Below the pieces are notes generated by a model. That model had not been told where the DNA came from. It made no database searches and saw nothing but the letters and a program-made list of their open reading frames with translations. Positions 23,527 to 35,158 of a DNA stretch of 64,000 bases are shown piece after piece. Source of the stretch: Voacanga thouarsii (taxonomy: Eukaryota; Streptophyta; Magnoliopsida; Gentianales; Apocynaceae); the NCBI GenBank assembly GCA_026120185.1, contig JANUWF010001631.1, positions 2,170,001 through 2,234,000 on the forward strand, read 5' to 3'. Both the position numbers and the translations under genes were made by a program. How positions within the stretch are numbered: position 1 is the stretch's first letter; each line of letters starts with the position of its first letter.

Positions 23527-25006
23527 CTTAAGGATGTAGAAGTATGTAATTTAGACAAATACTTTTGAAAACATGGCAATGAATCATTTTGCAAATATCA
23601 CAGTTAATTATCATGCTCTCATGAAGGATTAAATTTAAACCAATTTATTTGCAATCTACGATTTCCTATCATCTAAGTAACTTAATGGATATATTATATC
23701 TCACCAGTCTTACTCAAAAGATGCATTAAAATCAATCCTCATATAAATCCCTATATTCTAGGTGATTTAAAACATGAAATTAGTCAATGAATCCATATTC
23801 TAACAATCATCAACTAACCCTTGATTACCCAAGTTCTTGACAATTAACCCATTTTTCAAGCAAGTTAAGAGATAACGCATATGAAATTAATTAATTGAAA
23901 TTATCATCAACCCCCTTTTTCAAGTAAATTAATAACAAAAATCAACTAATCAACTTTGTAAGAAAAACAAGTAATCAAATCCCAAGAAAAATAATTAATT
24001 AATCAAAGAACTAAATTAATTCAAAATCATAAATCTAAGAATAATATCTAAATACAATTAAAGAATTAAAATCATCATTGCTCAAGAAAAAGAAAACAAT
24101 GAAAAGAGATAAATACTCCAATAAAAACTCCTTCAAAACCAATGCTCCTTGAATGACAAATTTCTCTAGAGAAAATATTGGTGATGCATTCTAAAATATT
24201 TTTCTAATGATCCACATTGTGCACACTCCTATTACATACGTGAATGGCCAATTTACAAGCCTTCAGATTTCCTAAAAGTCTTACACCAAGAAGGAGTAAT
24301 TTCTTAATAGCATTTCAAATAAAAATAAAGAAGGCTAACGATTTAATTTTTAAAAGAATTGGCAACTTTGTTTGTCATCTGCACCGAAGAAACACTCTTA
24401 TTTGTGGTAGCTGAATTATTTTGTAAAAGCCACTGAAGAACAAGCTGTTCCTTTTTGTATTGAATTCGCCTCACCCGAGCAGAATTCTAATGTCCTAGGC
24501 CACCGCAATTTCCTTTCTTCTAAAGTCGAACCAAGCTGCATGAAGCCGCCAAGTCACTGGAGATGCTGAGCCACGCACAAGCTGAAGATCTTTTTCTACT
24601 TCCTATCAAGTCGCTGAGCCACCCGAGCTTTGTCCTTATTTTGACTTCTTGCTGAGCCGCAGTTTAGCATGTGCATCCTCCCTAGGATGTATTACATCCT
24701 CCCACGGATGTTGCTTTTCTTTTTACCTTTTGTTTCTTTTATTTTATTTGCTTCTCAAGTGACTTGTCCGTGTTATTTTTTTCGTTTTCATTTTGTCCTT
24801 TTGTTGAGCTGTGAGAACCGAGCCGCGGCTTCACTTCTTAGAACCTCGCAAGGCTATAATGCATCTGTCCTAGGCTTGCACATGCAATTTCTTTTGCTTT
24901 TTCCAATTTCAATTTCAGCTTCTTGATTTTCTTTTTTTTTTTTATGCTTTGTCGTGCTGTTTCTCTAGACTTGGCCTGGTGCCAGGTCTGTCTTCTTGGC
25001 TTGGTG
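23345..25006 (-). repeat. family T LTR (copy T3), first part
   Basis: Begins TGATGCATAAATTTTTGGG in the plus direction and aligns with the T LTRs at 14183, 18152 and especially 61802. A TA run followed by a GA run (23478-23527) has expanded inside it. It is interrupted at 25007 by an L LTR and resumes at 30289. Bases 25002-25006 (TGGTG) are the left TSD of that insertion. Confidence 0.85.
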
Positions 25007-25520
25007 TGTTAGTATTGTGCCCTAGAGGCAATCACTTGTACTTTGTATATAACACATTTATTTTATGTTACAAGGCATTATTTATCTTTTAATTTGTCTT
25101 CTTTACTTTCTTGTAAAATTACTGTTAGATAAAGTCCTTAGTACAACACTGTGTTAAGGAAATCATGATAGAGATCATGATGTGAGATTCCTACTACACT
25201 GTATTGTGTTAGTACTTAAACAATCCCTAGTCATAGTATTAATGAGATAGGACTTCATTAATGTGTTAGTGTTGTGCCCTAGAGGCAATCACTTGTACTT
25301 TGTATATGACATATTTATTTTATAATATAAGGCATTATTTATCTTTCAGTTTGTCTTCTTTACTTTCATGTAAAATAACTGTTAGATAAAGTCCCTAGTA
25401 CAACAATGTGTCAAGGAAATCATGATAGAGATAATGATGTGAGGTTCCTACTACATTATATTGTGTTAGTACTTAAATAATCCCTAGTCGTAGTATTAAT
25501 AAAGTAGGACTTTATTAATA
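25007..25520 (+). repeat. partial tandem duplication of the LTR head
   Basis: 25007-25263 and 25264-25520 both carry the first 257 bp or so of the L LTR, each starting TGTTAGT. There is only one LTR 3' end and one TSD pair, so this is an internal duplication and not two LTRs. The two copies differ at several sites. Confidence 0.85.
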
Positions 25521-26581
25521 CGTTAAGACAAACACGTGTTAGACTTCCAAATTTGATCAGCAGTGGTTCTCATATCTGTAAGTATTGAGATAGTCAAAGT
25601 TAATACGTGGATGTTTGTTAATAGAACAAGTACATTAGATGACCTATCTTTGAGATAATCACGTGGATAACTATTTAGTACCAGTGATAGAATCTCATTA
25701 TAGCAAACCTTCAAGTATTCTTAGACTTGAGATCTCTAAGGTACTTTATTTGCTGAGCATTGTACTTTGATTCCAATCTCTGGAGCTAGATCAAGGGCTA
25801 CCTATGGGATGGATATTTGAGGTAAACGAAAGTAGTTGAGAGGGTTAATAAATGATTCACCACTCCTAATACTATGGGTAAATATCTCACGGCTATTTAT
25901 AGGATTTACTACCCGTGAAATCCTTGGCCAAAGTAATTGTGTAGTGGAAACAGTTCCAATTGATACACTTGTAGAGTAGTGAATTTCTAGTACAAGTACT
26001 GATATATTTAAGCTAGAAGTAATATATATTCTGGAAGGAGTTGGCACTAATTCCGTACTCCAAACCAAATGAGTTATTGTATGGTGAAAGAAATTTGTTG
26101 CATTGTAGTTTGTTATTGAAGGGTTCATGTCAAGCCACTTGACTTTCTGGACTCTTGGGGGGTCATGATGTGTTGCTAGATACCGCTCATGATCTACTGA
26201 ATATGGGTTTATTAATTGATGAATTAATAAACCAATCATGATTAAAAGTAATAGGTTAATTCTAAATTATTAATGATTATTAATCTCAAAGATGTTTGGA
26301 TTAATTCATATTCTCTACCAATAGAATGGGAAACCTAATAGGTCACACACAATAGAGGATTAAGTACTTAAGATGTTATTTGATAATATTACGGGGTTAA
26401 TTGTGAGAAGAAAAAGTTAGTGTGGTTAAATTATAATTAGTTATAATTTTAGGCCAATTTGTAATTGCTAAGAATTTTGAATACCAATTAGAATTTGTGA
26501 ATTCTAATATATTTAGAATTTATAGAATGTGTGTTTCTGCATTTTTTCGGGGATTATTCTAGAATGGATACCGATTATATT

Positions 26582-29500
26582 TGTTAGAATTCATGGACTC
26601 CTAAATGCGGAAAACATCCACGAATCCCTTCTAAGGACCCAAGTAAATGATTAAAAAGATCTAAGGATTACAGAATTACCTCTATTTGGCGTAATTAAGA
26701 TCCTTCGATTCTGATTATATGTCATACGTGAAACTTAAACGATCACCAAACACTGCAGTGTGCGAACACCCTCTATCAGGTACACACGGCAAATTAACTC
26801 GTTACCCCAAGAGTGCTAGCGCTTAGGGTTTGAGAGGCTTATTTTTCTAGTGAATGGAGGCACGAATATTTTAATAGAACGGATCCCTTGAGAAGACGGC
26901 TAGGGTTTTCTTAAAACCCATCCGAACCTCTTAGAGTCCAACTCTGATAATGTCTTATCATATTTTATTTTAAATTTAAATTAAATTAAAACTGATATGA
27001 TAAGATTCTTCTATTATCTCGTTAATTTAACTAATTAATTTATCGAGTCAGATTCTTACAATCTTGACATCATCCAAATAGATCGAATGTGAACATATTT
27101 CTATATTCATTGTATCTGGTAAATTTTCTAGGTTCGATTAACTTAGACATATTTCCAGATTCATCAAACCTGGTTACTAAAATAATAACCTAACAAGTTC
27201 ACTTATTGTGTGACCCTATAGGTTCATTTAACACTGGCAATGTGCCTAAATCACATTTAAATGGCCCACAAGTTATAAGCAATTTCTAGCAAAACATTAT
27301 AACTATCTAGGTTAAATGAAGATAAGTGATCTCTTTGAACTAAATCATAATTTTATATTTAGTCCTTTTTGTTGGGTATCTCACACATATCATATATGGC
27401 GCAGTGGAGAAATAAGAACGAGATACCAACCCATGATCCATATACGTGTGGAAAATAAGACATAAAGAGAACAAAGGTAACAACTTTACCTTTCTTTGAG
27501 CGTCTGAAAAACAGAATTTTTCTTTTTCAAGTCTGAGGTGTGATCCAGTAATCCTCTTGATGAAACACCATGAGAGTTGAATATCCAACCACTATAATCA
27601 CAGCGTGTGATTATTTCTAATAGAAATCCACACGGAGGATCGCTCTCAAGCACCAAGATGTTTATGTGCTAGCAGAAACCAAGATGGCGGCTAGGGTTAG
27701 GGTTTCTTGTTTCCTTTTGCTGAAGAAAAAATGAGAGAGAGAAAGAAGAGAAAGTTTTGAGTTGTTGTTTTGGCAAGTATTCTTTCTCAACTAGGGTTTT
27801 GTGTATATCATCATATAACACCAAAAACCCCTGCCAAAAATTGAGAATTCTAAAATAATTAGAATTTCCTAATTGTAATTGGAAACATCAAGTTCTCACA
27901 ATTATAATTTGGTCACAACAACTTCTCTTTCTCACAATTAACCCCTCTATGTTATCGAATAACATCTTGAGTAAATAATACTCTATTGTGTGTGACATAT
28001 TAGGTTTCCCAGTCAAATGGTAGCGGATATGAATTAATCCAAATGTCTTTGAGATTAATAATCCATAATTAATTAGAATAAATCATATTGATTCTAATCG
28101 GGATTGGTTTATTAATTATCAATTAATAAACCTATATTTCCAGATTATGAGCGGTATCTAGCAACACATCATGACCACCCAAGAGTCTAGGAAGTCAAGT
28201 GGCTTGACATGAACCCTTCAATAACAAATTACAGTGCAATTAACTCCTTTCACCATACAATATCTCATTCGGTTTGGAGTACAAAATTAGTGCCAACTTC
28301 CTCCAAAATATATATTAATTCTGGCCCGAATATAATAGTACTTGTACCAGGAACCCACTACTCTAGATGTGTATCAATTTGAACTGTTTTCAATACACAA
28401 TTGCCTTGGCCAAAGACTTCTTGAGTAGTAATTCCTACAAGTGGCAGTGAGATATTCGCCCCTACTATTAGGAGCGGTGAATCCTTTATTGACCCTCTCA
28501 ACTACTTTCATTTACCTCACAATGTACCTAATATCCATCCCTTAGGCAGCCCTCGATCTGGCTCTAGAGATTAGAATCAAAGCACAATGCTCAGCAAACA
28601 AAGTACCTTGGAGATCTCAAGTCTAAAGATACCTGCACGTTTGCTATATTAAGATTATATCACTGGCACTAAATAGTTATCCATGTGATTATCTTATAGC
28701 TAGGTCATCTAATGAACTTGTTCCACTAACAAGCATCTACGTGTTAATTTTGAATATCTCAATACTCACATATATGAGAACCACCACCTGATCAAATCAG
28801 GAAGTCTTAACACATGCTAGTCTTAACGCATTAATGATGTCCTGTCTCATTAATACTGTGACTATGGACTACTTAAGTACTAACACTATACAGTGTAGTA
28901 GGAATCTCATATCTTGATTTCCTTAATACAGTGTTGTACTAAGGACTTTATCTAACAGGTATATTACATAAAAGTAAACAAAAGAAACTGTAAGATATAT
29001 AATGTTTTTTATTAAAATAAAATGTGTCATGTACAACGTACAAGTGATTGTCTCTAGGGCATAACACTAACACTTTTGTCACGTGATATCCAGATTAAGC
29101 ATAAGGCATGGAGCATGTCATCCTTATTAAACTTAATCAATTATTTCTTAATCTTATAATAGACTGTTCAAACAAATGATATAAATATCTTAGATTGATA
29201 TATTTGAGTACGGCCATGCATTTTAATTGTCAAACTTATCAAGGGGCCCATGGATATCTCTCCCATAATTGAGAGGGACAAATTCCTTCATTATCAATCA
29301 TATTCCTCTCCTTGATTTATTTTATATCCAATAATAGTCTAATTTATTATCTAGTTAAAGATAACTTTAGATAACATCAAAATATAGAATTTATCAAGTA
29401 GGAAACTATGATGAATTCAAGTCGAAGGATTTTTAATATTATTATGGCTAGAAAGTACATATGACATGTTCCATGAAGTACTCTCACAGTGGGTCATGTC

Positions 29501-29811
29501 TAATATAATGTTCTCTAACATTTATTTATGTTTTGACTTGATATCACATATATCCATGACCAGTAAAACATAGCCATCAAGTCACAAACACACTAATCTT
29601 AATTTATTATTGTTCTACTAATAATAATCGATCAGGGATAGTTTAAGAATAGTCATTGTATTGATTTTAGGGTTTTACTATCAAATCACATACTTGATGA
29701 CCACAAAACTAAATGCATTATTCATAGAAAGAAAATGCCTCATATTATTATTACATAATACATAACGACAATAGTATAGGTACAAATTGACTCTAGGGTA
29801 TATCCCTAATA
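26582..29811 (-). mobile_element. solo LTR, family D, split by an L LTR
   Basis: TSD ATATT at 26577-26581 and 29812-29816. In the sense direction it starts TATTAGGGATATACCC and ends CATGAATTCTAACA. Without the inserted L LTR it is about 1.52 kb and matches the D LTR at 33706-39837 in reverse complement. The LTR head style suggests a copia relative of L. Confidence 0.92.
27370..29072 (-). mobile_element. solo LTR, family L (minus)
   Basis: 1703 bp with TSD CTTTT at 27365-27369 and 29073-29077. In the plus direction it runs from TGTTGGGTATCTC to CATAACACTAACA. It is the innermost of at least four layers: L in D in L in T. The antisense L ORF is open for 58 codons at about 28210-28386. Confidence 0.95.
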
Positions 29812-29877
29812 ATATTTTGAATATAGTAAAGAGAGACTGGTTCTATCGGTAGAAAAATATTAGAACACACATACAAC

Positions 29878-29923
<46 letters not shown>

Positions 29924-30288
29924 TGTTTTCTTCTATTCTTAGAAAATAAAACCCTTGCTGCCTTCTCATTCTCTACTAGCATAGAAAATGTTTGGTTTCT
30001 TGAGTCTTTCTCCATGTGGACATTGCTATAAGGAGTTCTACGCTTGAACTCTAGTGGCAAAGATGTTGTTCTCTGGTTAGCCAATCGAAATCACGAGGGT
30101 TATTGCTAGATCGCGCGTCAGTAATTGGCTAAAATTTTTTCCTTTGAACGACAAAAAAACTAAAAAAAAGGTATATTTATCTGTCTTTTGATCCATCCAT
30201 TACATATACATACGGTCCTCTTGTCTAGAATCCTTTTATTTCTGCTGCGTATTGCATATCTGATACCTGTAAGGGTTCTAACATGGTG

Positions 30289-30539
30289 TCGGGTTTGCAA
30301 TGGAAAATTATCCAATTAGTTCCAAATTCACCTATTTTTATATAAAATTACAAAAAAATATTTTTATAAGTGAAATATCAAATGGGAAGGAATATGATTA
30401 GTTATTATATCAAAAGTGTCACAAAATATACTCAAATAACTTGGAAAATATATGAAAATTTAGGCCTTATCACAATCCCTCACACATGAATCTTTGCTTG
30501 TCCCTAAGTAAAGTACAAAGTACAAAAAACAAATTAGCT
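30289..30539 (-). repeat. family T LTR (T3), second part, and start of its internal region
   Basis: 30289-30472 completes the T3 LTR, ending GGCCTTATCA. 30473-30490 is a polypurine tract (minus: GTGTGAGGGATTG). About 50 bp of internal sequence follow, like 15736-15790 of T1. Near 30540 the sequence jumps to the 3' end of a plus-strand T LTR, so T3 is truncated here. Confidence 0.8.
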
Positions 30540-30632
30540 CTTCTCAAATTCATCCATAACAAAGTTATAATTAAAACTTAACTAATTTTGGACTTTGTTG
30601 GTAATATATTCTACGCTAAAAAATATGCATCA
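30540..30632 (+). repeat. 5' LTR remnant of plus-strand T element (T2)
   Basis: The last 90 or so bases of a T LTR, matching 47660-47743 and ending GCATCA. It is followed by AGTTTTTAGACA where a tRNA-Asp primer site would lie; the site itself has decayed. The rest of the 5' LTR is missing. Confidence 0.75.
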
Positions 30633-30701
30633 AGTTTTTAGACATTTTTTATTACTACCTTTTCTTTTGTTTTGTGAGTTTTGAAAAAAAAAAAAATCAT
30701 C

Positions 30702-31439
30702 ATGGCAGGTTATTCAGGGGCAAGTCTGTGGCTATGGGAGCAAAATCAAAGGAGCTATGATGATGATAGATTGTCACAATTGCAAGATGATGTTGATGGT
30801 TTGAGTGAGTTATCACTTGACATATCAATAAATTCCTTTGTTAATAATGTAAAGACTTCAATTAAGGGGTACGAAGAATCATCCTAACAAATGAGCTCTG
30901 AAAGAACACAACTATCAAAGTTGGTTGGTGAGATCTACAATAGGGAATTAAAAATCATAGAAAAATAAGGGACACCATTAAGTAAGCAACCAACGCCTGT
31001 TGGGATATTTGAGGCGGCACCGACCATATCCCAAAAAGCTGAAACGATGAATTTTTGGCCCTTTTTAGCTTAAATTGGTGAACATCTATGCCCCTCGAGT
31101 TCTAAGGCCCATATATTTGAAAAAGAAAACCCCCAAGGAGAAAAAAGAACTTATAAGGAAAAATTGCACAATGTGGAGAGAGAAGTATTCGATTCTACTT
31201 TATGTGCTAATTCTCCTAAATTTTTTTTTTTATCACATGACTTTATAGGTTCCTCTCAATTCCTGGAGAGCAATGTTGCCCATGATAATATGTGGAGTTT
31301 AACATACCTCAAGGAGTTAGATTTTTCCATGTTGCATTATAAGAAATCCTTGGAGGATGTCGACAAATTTTACCTTTCACCCTATTTAAAGAGAGGTAAC
31401 TTGGTATTTGTAGATGCATTAGAAAGCAAGATTTCTTGA
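30702..31439 (+). pseudogene. conserved protein of family T elements, function unknown
   Basis: One frame from the ATG at 30702 (MAGYSGASLWLW) to TGA at 31437-31439, 246 codons, with three in-frame TAA stops (30885-30887, 30966-30968, near 31071). Residues about 15-85 look helical: DDRLSQLQDD, SLDISINSFV, SIKGYEES and RTQLSKLV. The C-terminal third has NVEREVFDSTL, LSHDFIGSSQFLE and LHYKKSLED. The matching T1 region keeps these residues although its DNA differs, which points to past selection on a protein. It does not look like a known gag, protease or pol domain to me; a diverged gag N-terminus or an RNA-binding accessory protein is possible. The ATG was chosen because the T2 text matches T1 only downstream of it. 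Confidence 0.55.
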
Positions 31440-33090
31440 TCTCATCTTTAAGAACTCAAATAGTAGGTTTGAAGGGAAATTTTAATCGTGAAAATTCTTT
31501 TGAAGGGAGAAATTGTGATTTTAAGATTAATGAATTCTTTAGATACCACGGGCATTCATATGTTGAAAAAATATTTGTATGTCTAAAGGGATGTTAGAGA
31601 ATAAGGTTTATATGTTTTACTTTTTTTAAGAACCTCCCTTCTTTCTACATTCATCATTCCTACTCTATGCCTTAAGCATTAATTTCATTACAAAGGGATG
31701 ATGAGAAAGTATGATGAGTGGAAGGAGCATCCATGTGTCTTGGTTTTACCTTGGTTTTCTTCGGATCTTGGCTGTTTTGTCTAGTTTGGTCATTAATTGT
31801 TTGGTGTCTTTCTCCTCCCCCATAGGGAACATATTTTCTAGCTTAAGTGTGGGGGAGGGAGAATTTTTCTTTATTTACTTAGGATTTTTATTAAGTCATT
31901 TGTTTTATTTCTTTTATGTTAATGTTTTTTTGTGCTTTATGAGTGTGTTGTTTTATAGGTTTGATTAAATGCTTCTTGAACAAGCTATTCTATTCTTCTC
32001 CTAGTTTTAATATTTATTGGAGCATTATTGCAATTGGGGCATATTGCTTAACTTTCTACTTCCTTTATCATTTTCGGTCCCTTTAGAGATGCTCTATTGT
32101 GTTAATTTTTTGCCATTGAGGACATTGTCCAGTTTAAGTATGGGAGAGTGGTTTGGTGATATTCTTTATCCAAGTTTTTAGCAGTTTCATTGGTGTTTCT
32201 TGAAATTTGTTAATTTGGCTAAAATTTAAACTTTTGAAAATTTAGAAGTTTGAAAATTTGAAAATTTTGAGCTAAAGTGCAATTTTTAACTATTATGGTA
32301 TGGTTATTGTTTTTCTTTTGGTATAAGAACTTGGTTTAAGACTTATTTGGTTGAGTTTGGTTCTGTGTAAACATATATATTTAGTGTGATATAGGCTAAG
32401 TCTTGAGAATTTGGGTTAACCTTATTTATGTTTTGGTAGATATTGTGGCATTTTATGTCTTGAGGATTGATTTTGTTTTTGTGATGAAATATAAGTATGG
32501 AATTTTGGTTGATTTTGGTGCTATGGTTTTCTAAACTAGTAATTGTTCTTAATTTAAGTAAATAGGGACTAGAGTGGTAAAATCATGAGTGAAAAAAAAA
32601 GAAAAGAAAAGAAGACCTGAAAAAAAATGATAAATAGAATGTAGAGAAAAAGAGAAAAATAAGAAATTAATGGGGCTAATACAGTAAGTGAAGAGAAATC
32701 CATTCACTTGAGGCTGTAAATTCCCAAGAAAAATGTGGTGAGAATGTCCCTAATTTGCTACTTAGATTGTAGCAGTTTGGAAAATCATGGAACTTGAAGT
32801 TGATTATTATTTCTAACTTTTACGAATCACAATGTTTGCATTCTTAACTTGAGGAATGAAGTAAAACACATTGAATAGATATGAACTTTTTTAACTCAAC
32901 TTCAATGGCCTTGGTTATATCTAGCACAATACATAAGTTTACATGAAATTGGCTTGGTTGAATACGTATTGAATTGAATTCTTGAACTAGATAATATCTT
33001 TACTATAATAGCCATGTTCACGAAAATCTTCTTATTAATAAGCTATTTGCTTGGTATATTTTGTTCTTATATGCTTGAGGACAAGCATAG
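31440..33090 (+). other. T2 internal untranslated region
   Basis: No ORF of note. It contains two stretches of the form 'TTGAGGACATTGTCCAGTTT' and 'AAGTGTGGGGGAGGG' (near 32115 and 31842), which recur before the polypurine tract in Athila-like and non-autonomous plant elements. AT-rich. Confidence 0.55.
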
Positions 33091-33107
33091 CTTTAGTGTG
33101 GGGGAAG
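33091..33107 (+). other. polypurine tract of T2
   Basis: CTTTAGTGTGGGGGAAG directly before the LTR head TGATAGGGG. It sets the start of the 3' LTR. Confidence 0.85.
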
Positions 33108-34590
33108 TGATAGGGGTAAAATATACACATATTTTGTGGACATTTGTAAAGTAGTTATGCTTAACTTTTAGATCAAATGCTTTCATTCTCCTCACTTTGT
33201 TTTGTTTTTGTTTTTTTTTTGTAGATTGATGATTGATGAAAATGTGGTGAAAGCAAGCATAGAAACATGTGAAAAAAGCAAAATAAAAGGTAACTAACAT
33301 TGCTTGGTGTGTGGGAAAGAGTTTCAGTTAGTCTCTTCACGAAACATAACAAAAACGGAGCACTTTCAGAGGCTGGACAGATTTTACCCGGCCCTAGCTC
33401 AAAGTTGGCACCCACTCAAGGCTACCTAAATGTGGAAAAATAGAGTACAACCAGCGCAGGCTGATTCAGAGCAGCTTGGGTAAGCTGATTTTGAGAATGA
33501 CACGGAAAAGAGTTTTTGAGCAGAATTTGGCAAGTTTTGTTGAGATCTTTTGGAAATTGATTTGTGAATGAATTAGGACTCTTTTAGGCATTTTTTAACA
33601 ACTTAAACTCCTATAAATACAAGATAATAACACCTATTAAATCAAATTTTTTCTTTGGGACTTGTAAACCTATAGGAAACTCCTAGAAAAACACTAAGAT
33701 TTCGATGTTAGGGATATGCCCTAAAATAATATGTATTTATACTATTATCATTATATATTATGTAATAATACGAGGCATTTATTTTCATGAATAGTGCATT
33801 TAGTTTTGTGGTTATCAAGTACGTGTCTTGATAGGAAAACCCTATAACAAATACAATGATTATTCTTAAATTGTCCTTGATCGATTATTTTTAGTGGAAC
33901 AATAATAAATTAAAATTAGTATATTTGTGATTTGATGGCTATATTTTACTAATCATGGATATATGTGATATCAAGTTAAAACATAAATAAATATTAGAGA
34001 ACATTGTATTGGACATGACCCACTGTGAGAATACTTCATAGAACATGTCATAAGTACTTTTTAGCTATAATGATATTATAAGGCCTTCGACCTAAATTCA
34101 TCACAGTTTTTTACTTGATAAATTCTATATTTTGACATTGTCTAAAGTTACCTTTAACCAGAAAATAAATTAGACCACGGTTGGATATAGAATATGTAAC
34201 ACCCCGCTACCTAGGCCCGCCCGGGGCCGGGGATGCCGCCCGTCCAAAGGACAAGGGGTCTTTATAACTAGGTCACACGAATAAACTGGCGGAATAAAAA
34301 AATATTTTAACTTAAAATTTATTACAACCCTAGAATAAATCCAAGAATTCCTAAAAGAAAGACAAATCCATAAATTTAATCATCCACTCTTAACTCCCCA
34401 AAGCAATACATAAAAATAAAAGACAACATTCTCTTTCAAGGCAGATAACACTAGCTACTCATCCCCACAGCAAGATCGACCTGAAATCATGGTAAAAAGG
34501 TGATGAGACAAAAATCTCAGTAAGTCCGTGTGTGCTTTAGGTGTTCAATGAAAACAATTCGTGGATGCAAAGTGTGAAATCTTTATAAGA

Positions 34591-34975
34591 GAAATATTGG
34601 CAACCAATAAACATTAGTCAAAAGCAAGAGTGGCGTTTTCCTCTTTTTGAAACCATACAAGTGCACAATAAAATCAACCACTCATAAAGGTGGTCATGGG
34701 TTACCACACGTTGGGCCCCATAACCATACAACGGTGAGAATGCCACACTTTGTGCAGACTGACAAAAGAAATACTGGCAATCAATGAATGATGTTCAAAA
34801 ACAAGAGTGGTATTTTGGCTTTCAAACCATACAGGTACAATAAAATCAACCACTCAAAAAGAGTGGTAATGGGTTACCACACGATCGGCCCCATGTCCAC
34901 ATGGTTAGTATGCCACACTTTGTGCATACTGCCGGTCAGAATGCCACACTTTGTGCAGACTGACAAAAGGTAGGT
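34591..34975 (+). repeat. tandem duplication in H1, period 177 bp
   Basis: GAAATAYTGGCAAYCAAT starts at 34591 and again at 34768, and each unit ends with TGCCACACTTTGTGCAGACT. The H2 copy has one unit in the corresponding place (about 56180-56330), so the doubling is private to H1. Confidence 0.8.
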
Positions 34976-35129
34976 GATCGGCCTACCGGGTAAGATACTC
35001 CTCCTTCTCTATACCCAAACAACAACCGGGTGTCCATTCTGGCAAAACACAGTCACTTGACTGAAAAAAACACTGCTAGCTCGGACCAGCATGACTAAGT
35101 AGTACTGACGTTTCTCTAAGTTGAGCTTA

Positions 35130-35158
35130 TCTTCTGGAGGTGGCCTCCTGCCAGAAGA
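35130..35158. other. conserved hairpin in H1
   Basis: TCTTCTGG pairs with CCAGAAGA; an inner AGG pairs with CCT, with one bulged base. H2 has the same stem at 55996-56024, with one inner pair changed to a form that would be G-U in RNA. Confidence 0.6.

Larger units (their letters stand above)
25007..30283 (+). mobile_element. family L LTR split by a D LTR
   Basis: TSD TGGTG at 25002-25006 and 30284-30288 brackets this LTR. Its pieces are 25007-26581 and 29817-30283. The first 257 bp are present twice in tandem. Without that duplication and the insert the length is about 1785 bp, normal for the family. The 3' third holds a CT run (29882-29913). The antisense family ORF is longest here (25802-26239, minus, 145 codons). 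Confidence 0.92.

Noticed and set aside
24669..24926. 85-codon hydrophobic ORF
   Set aside because: Part of the T3 LTR; no conservation in other T copies.
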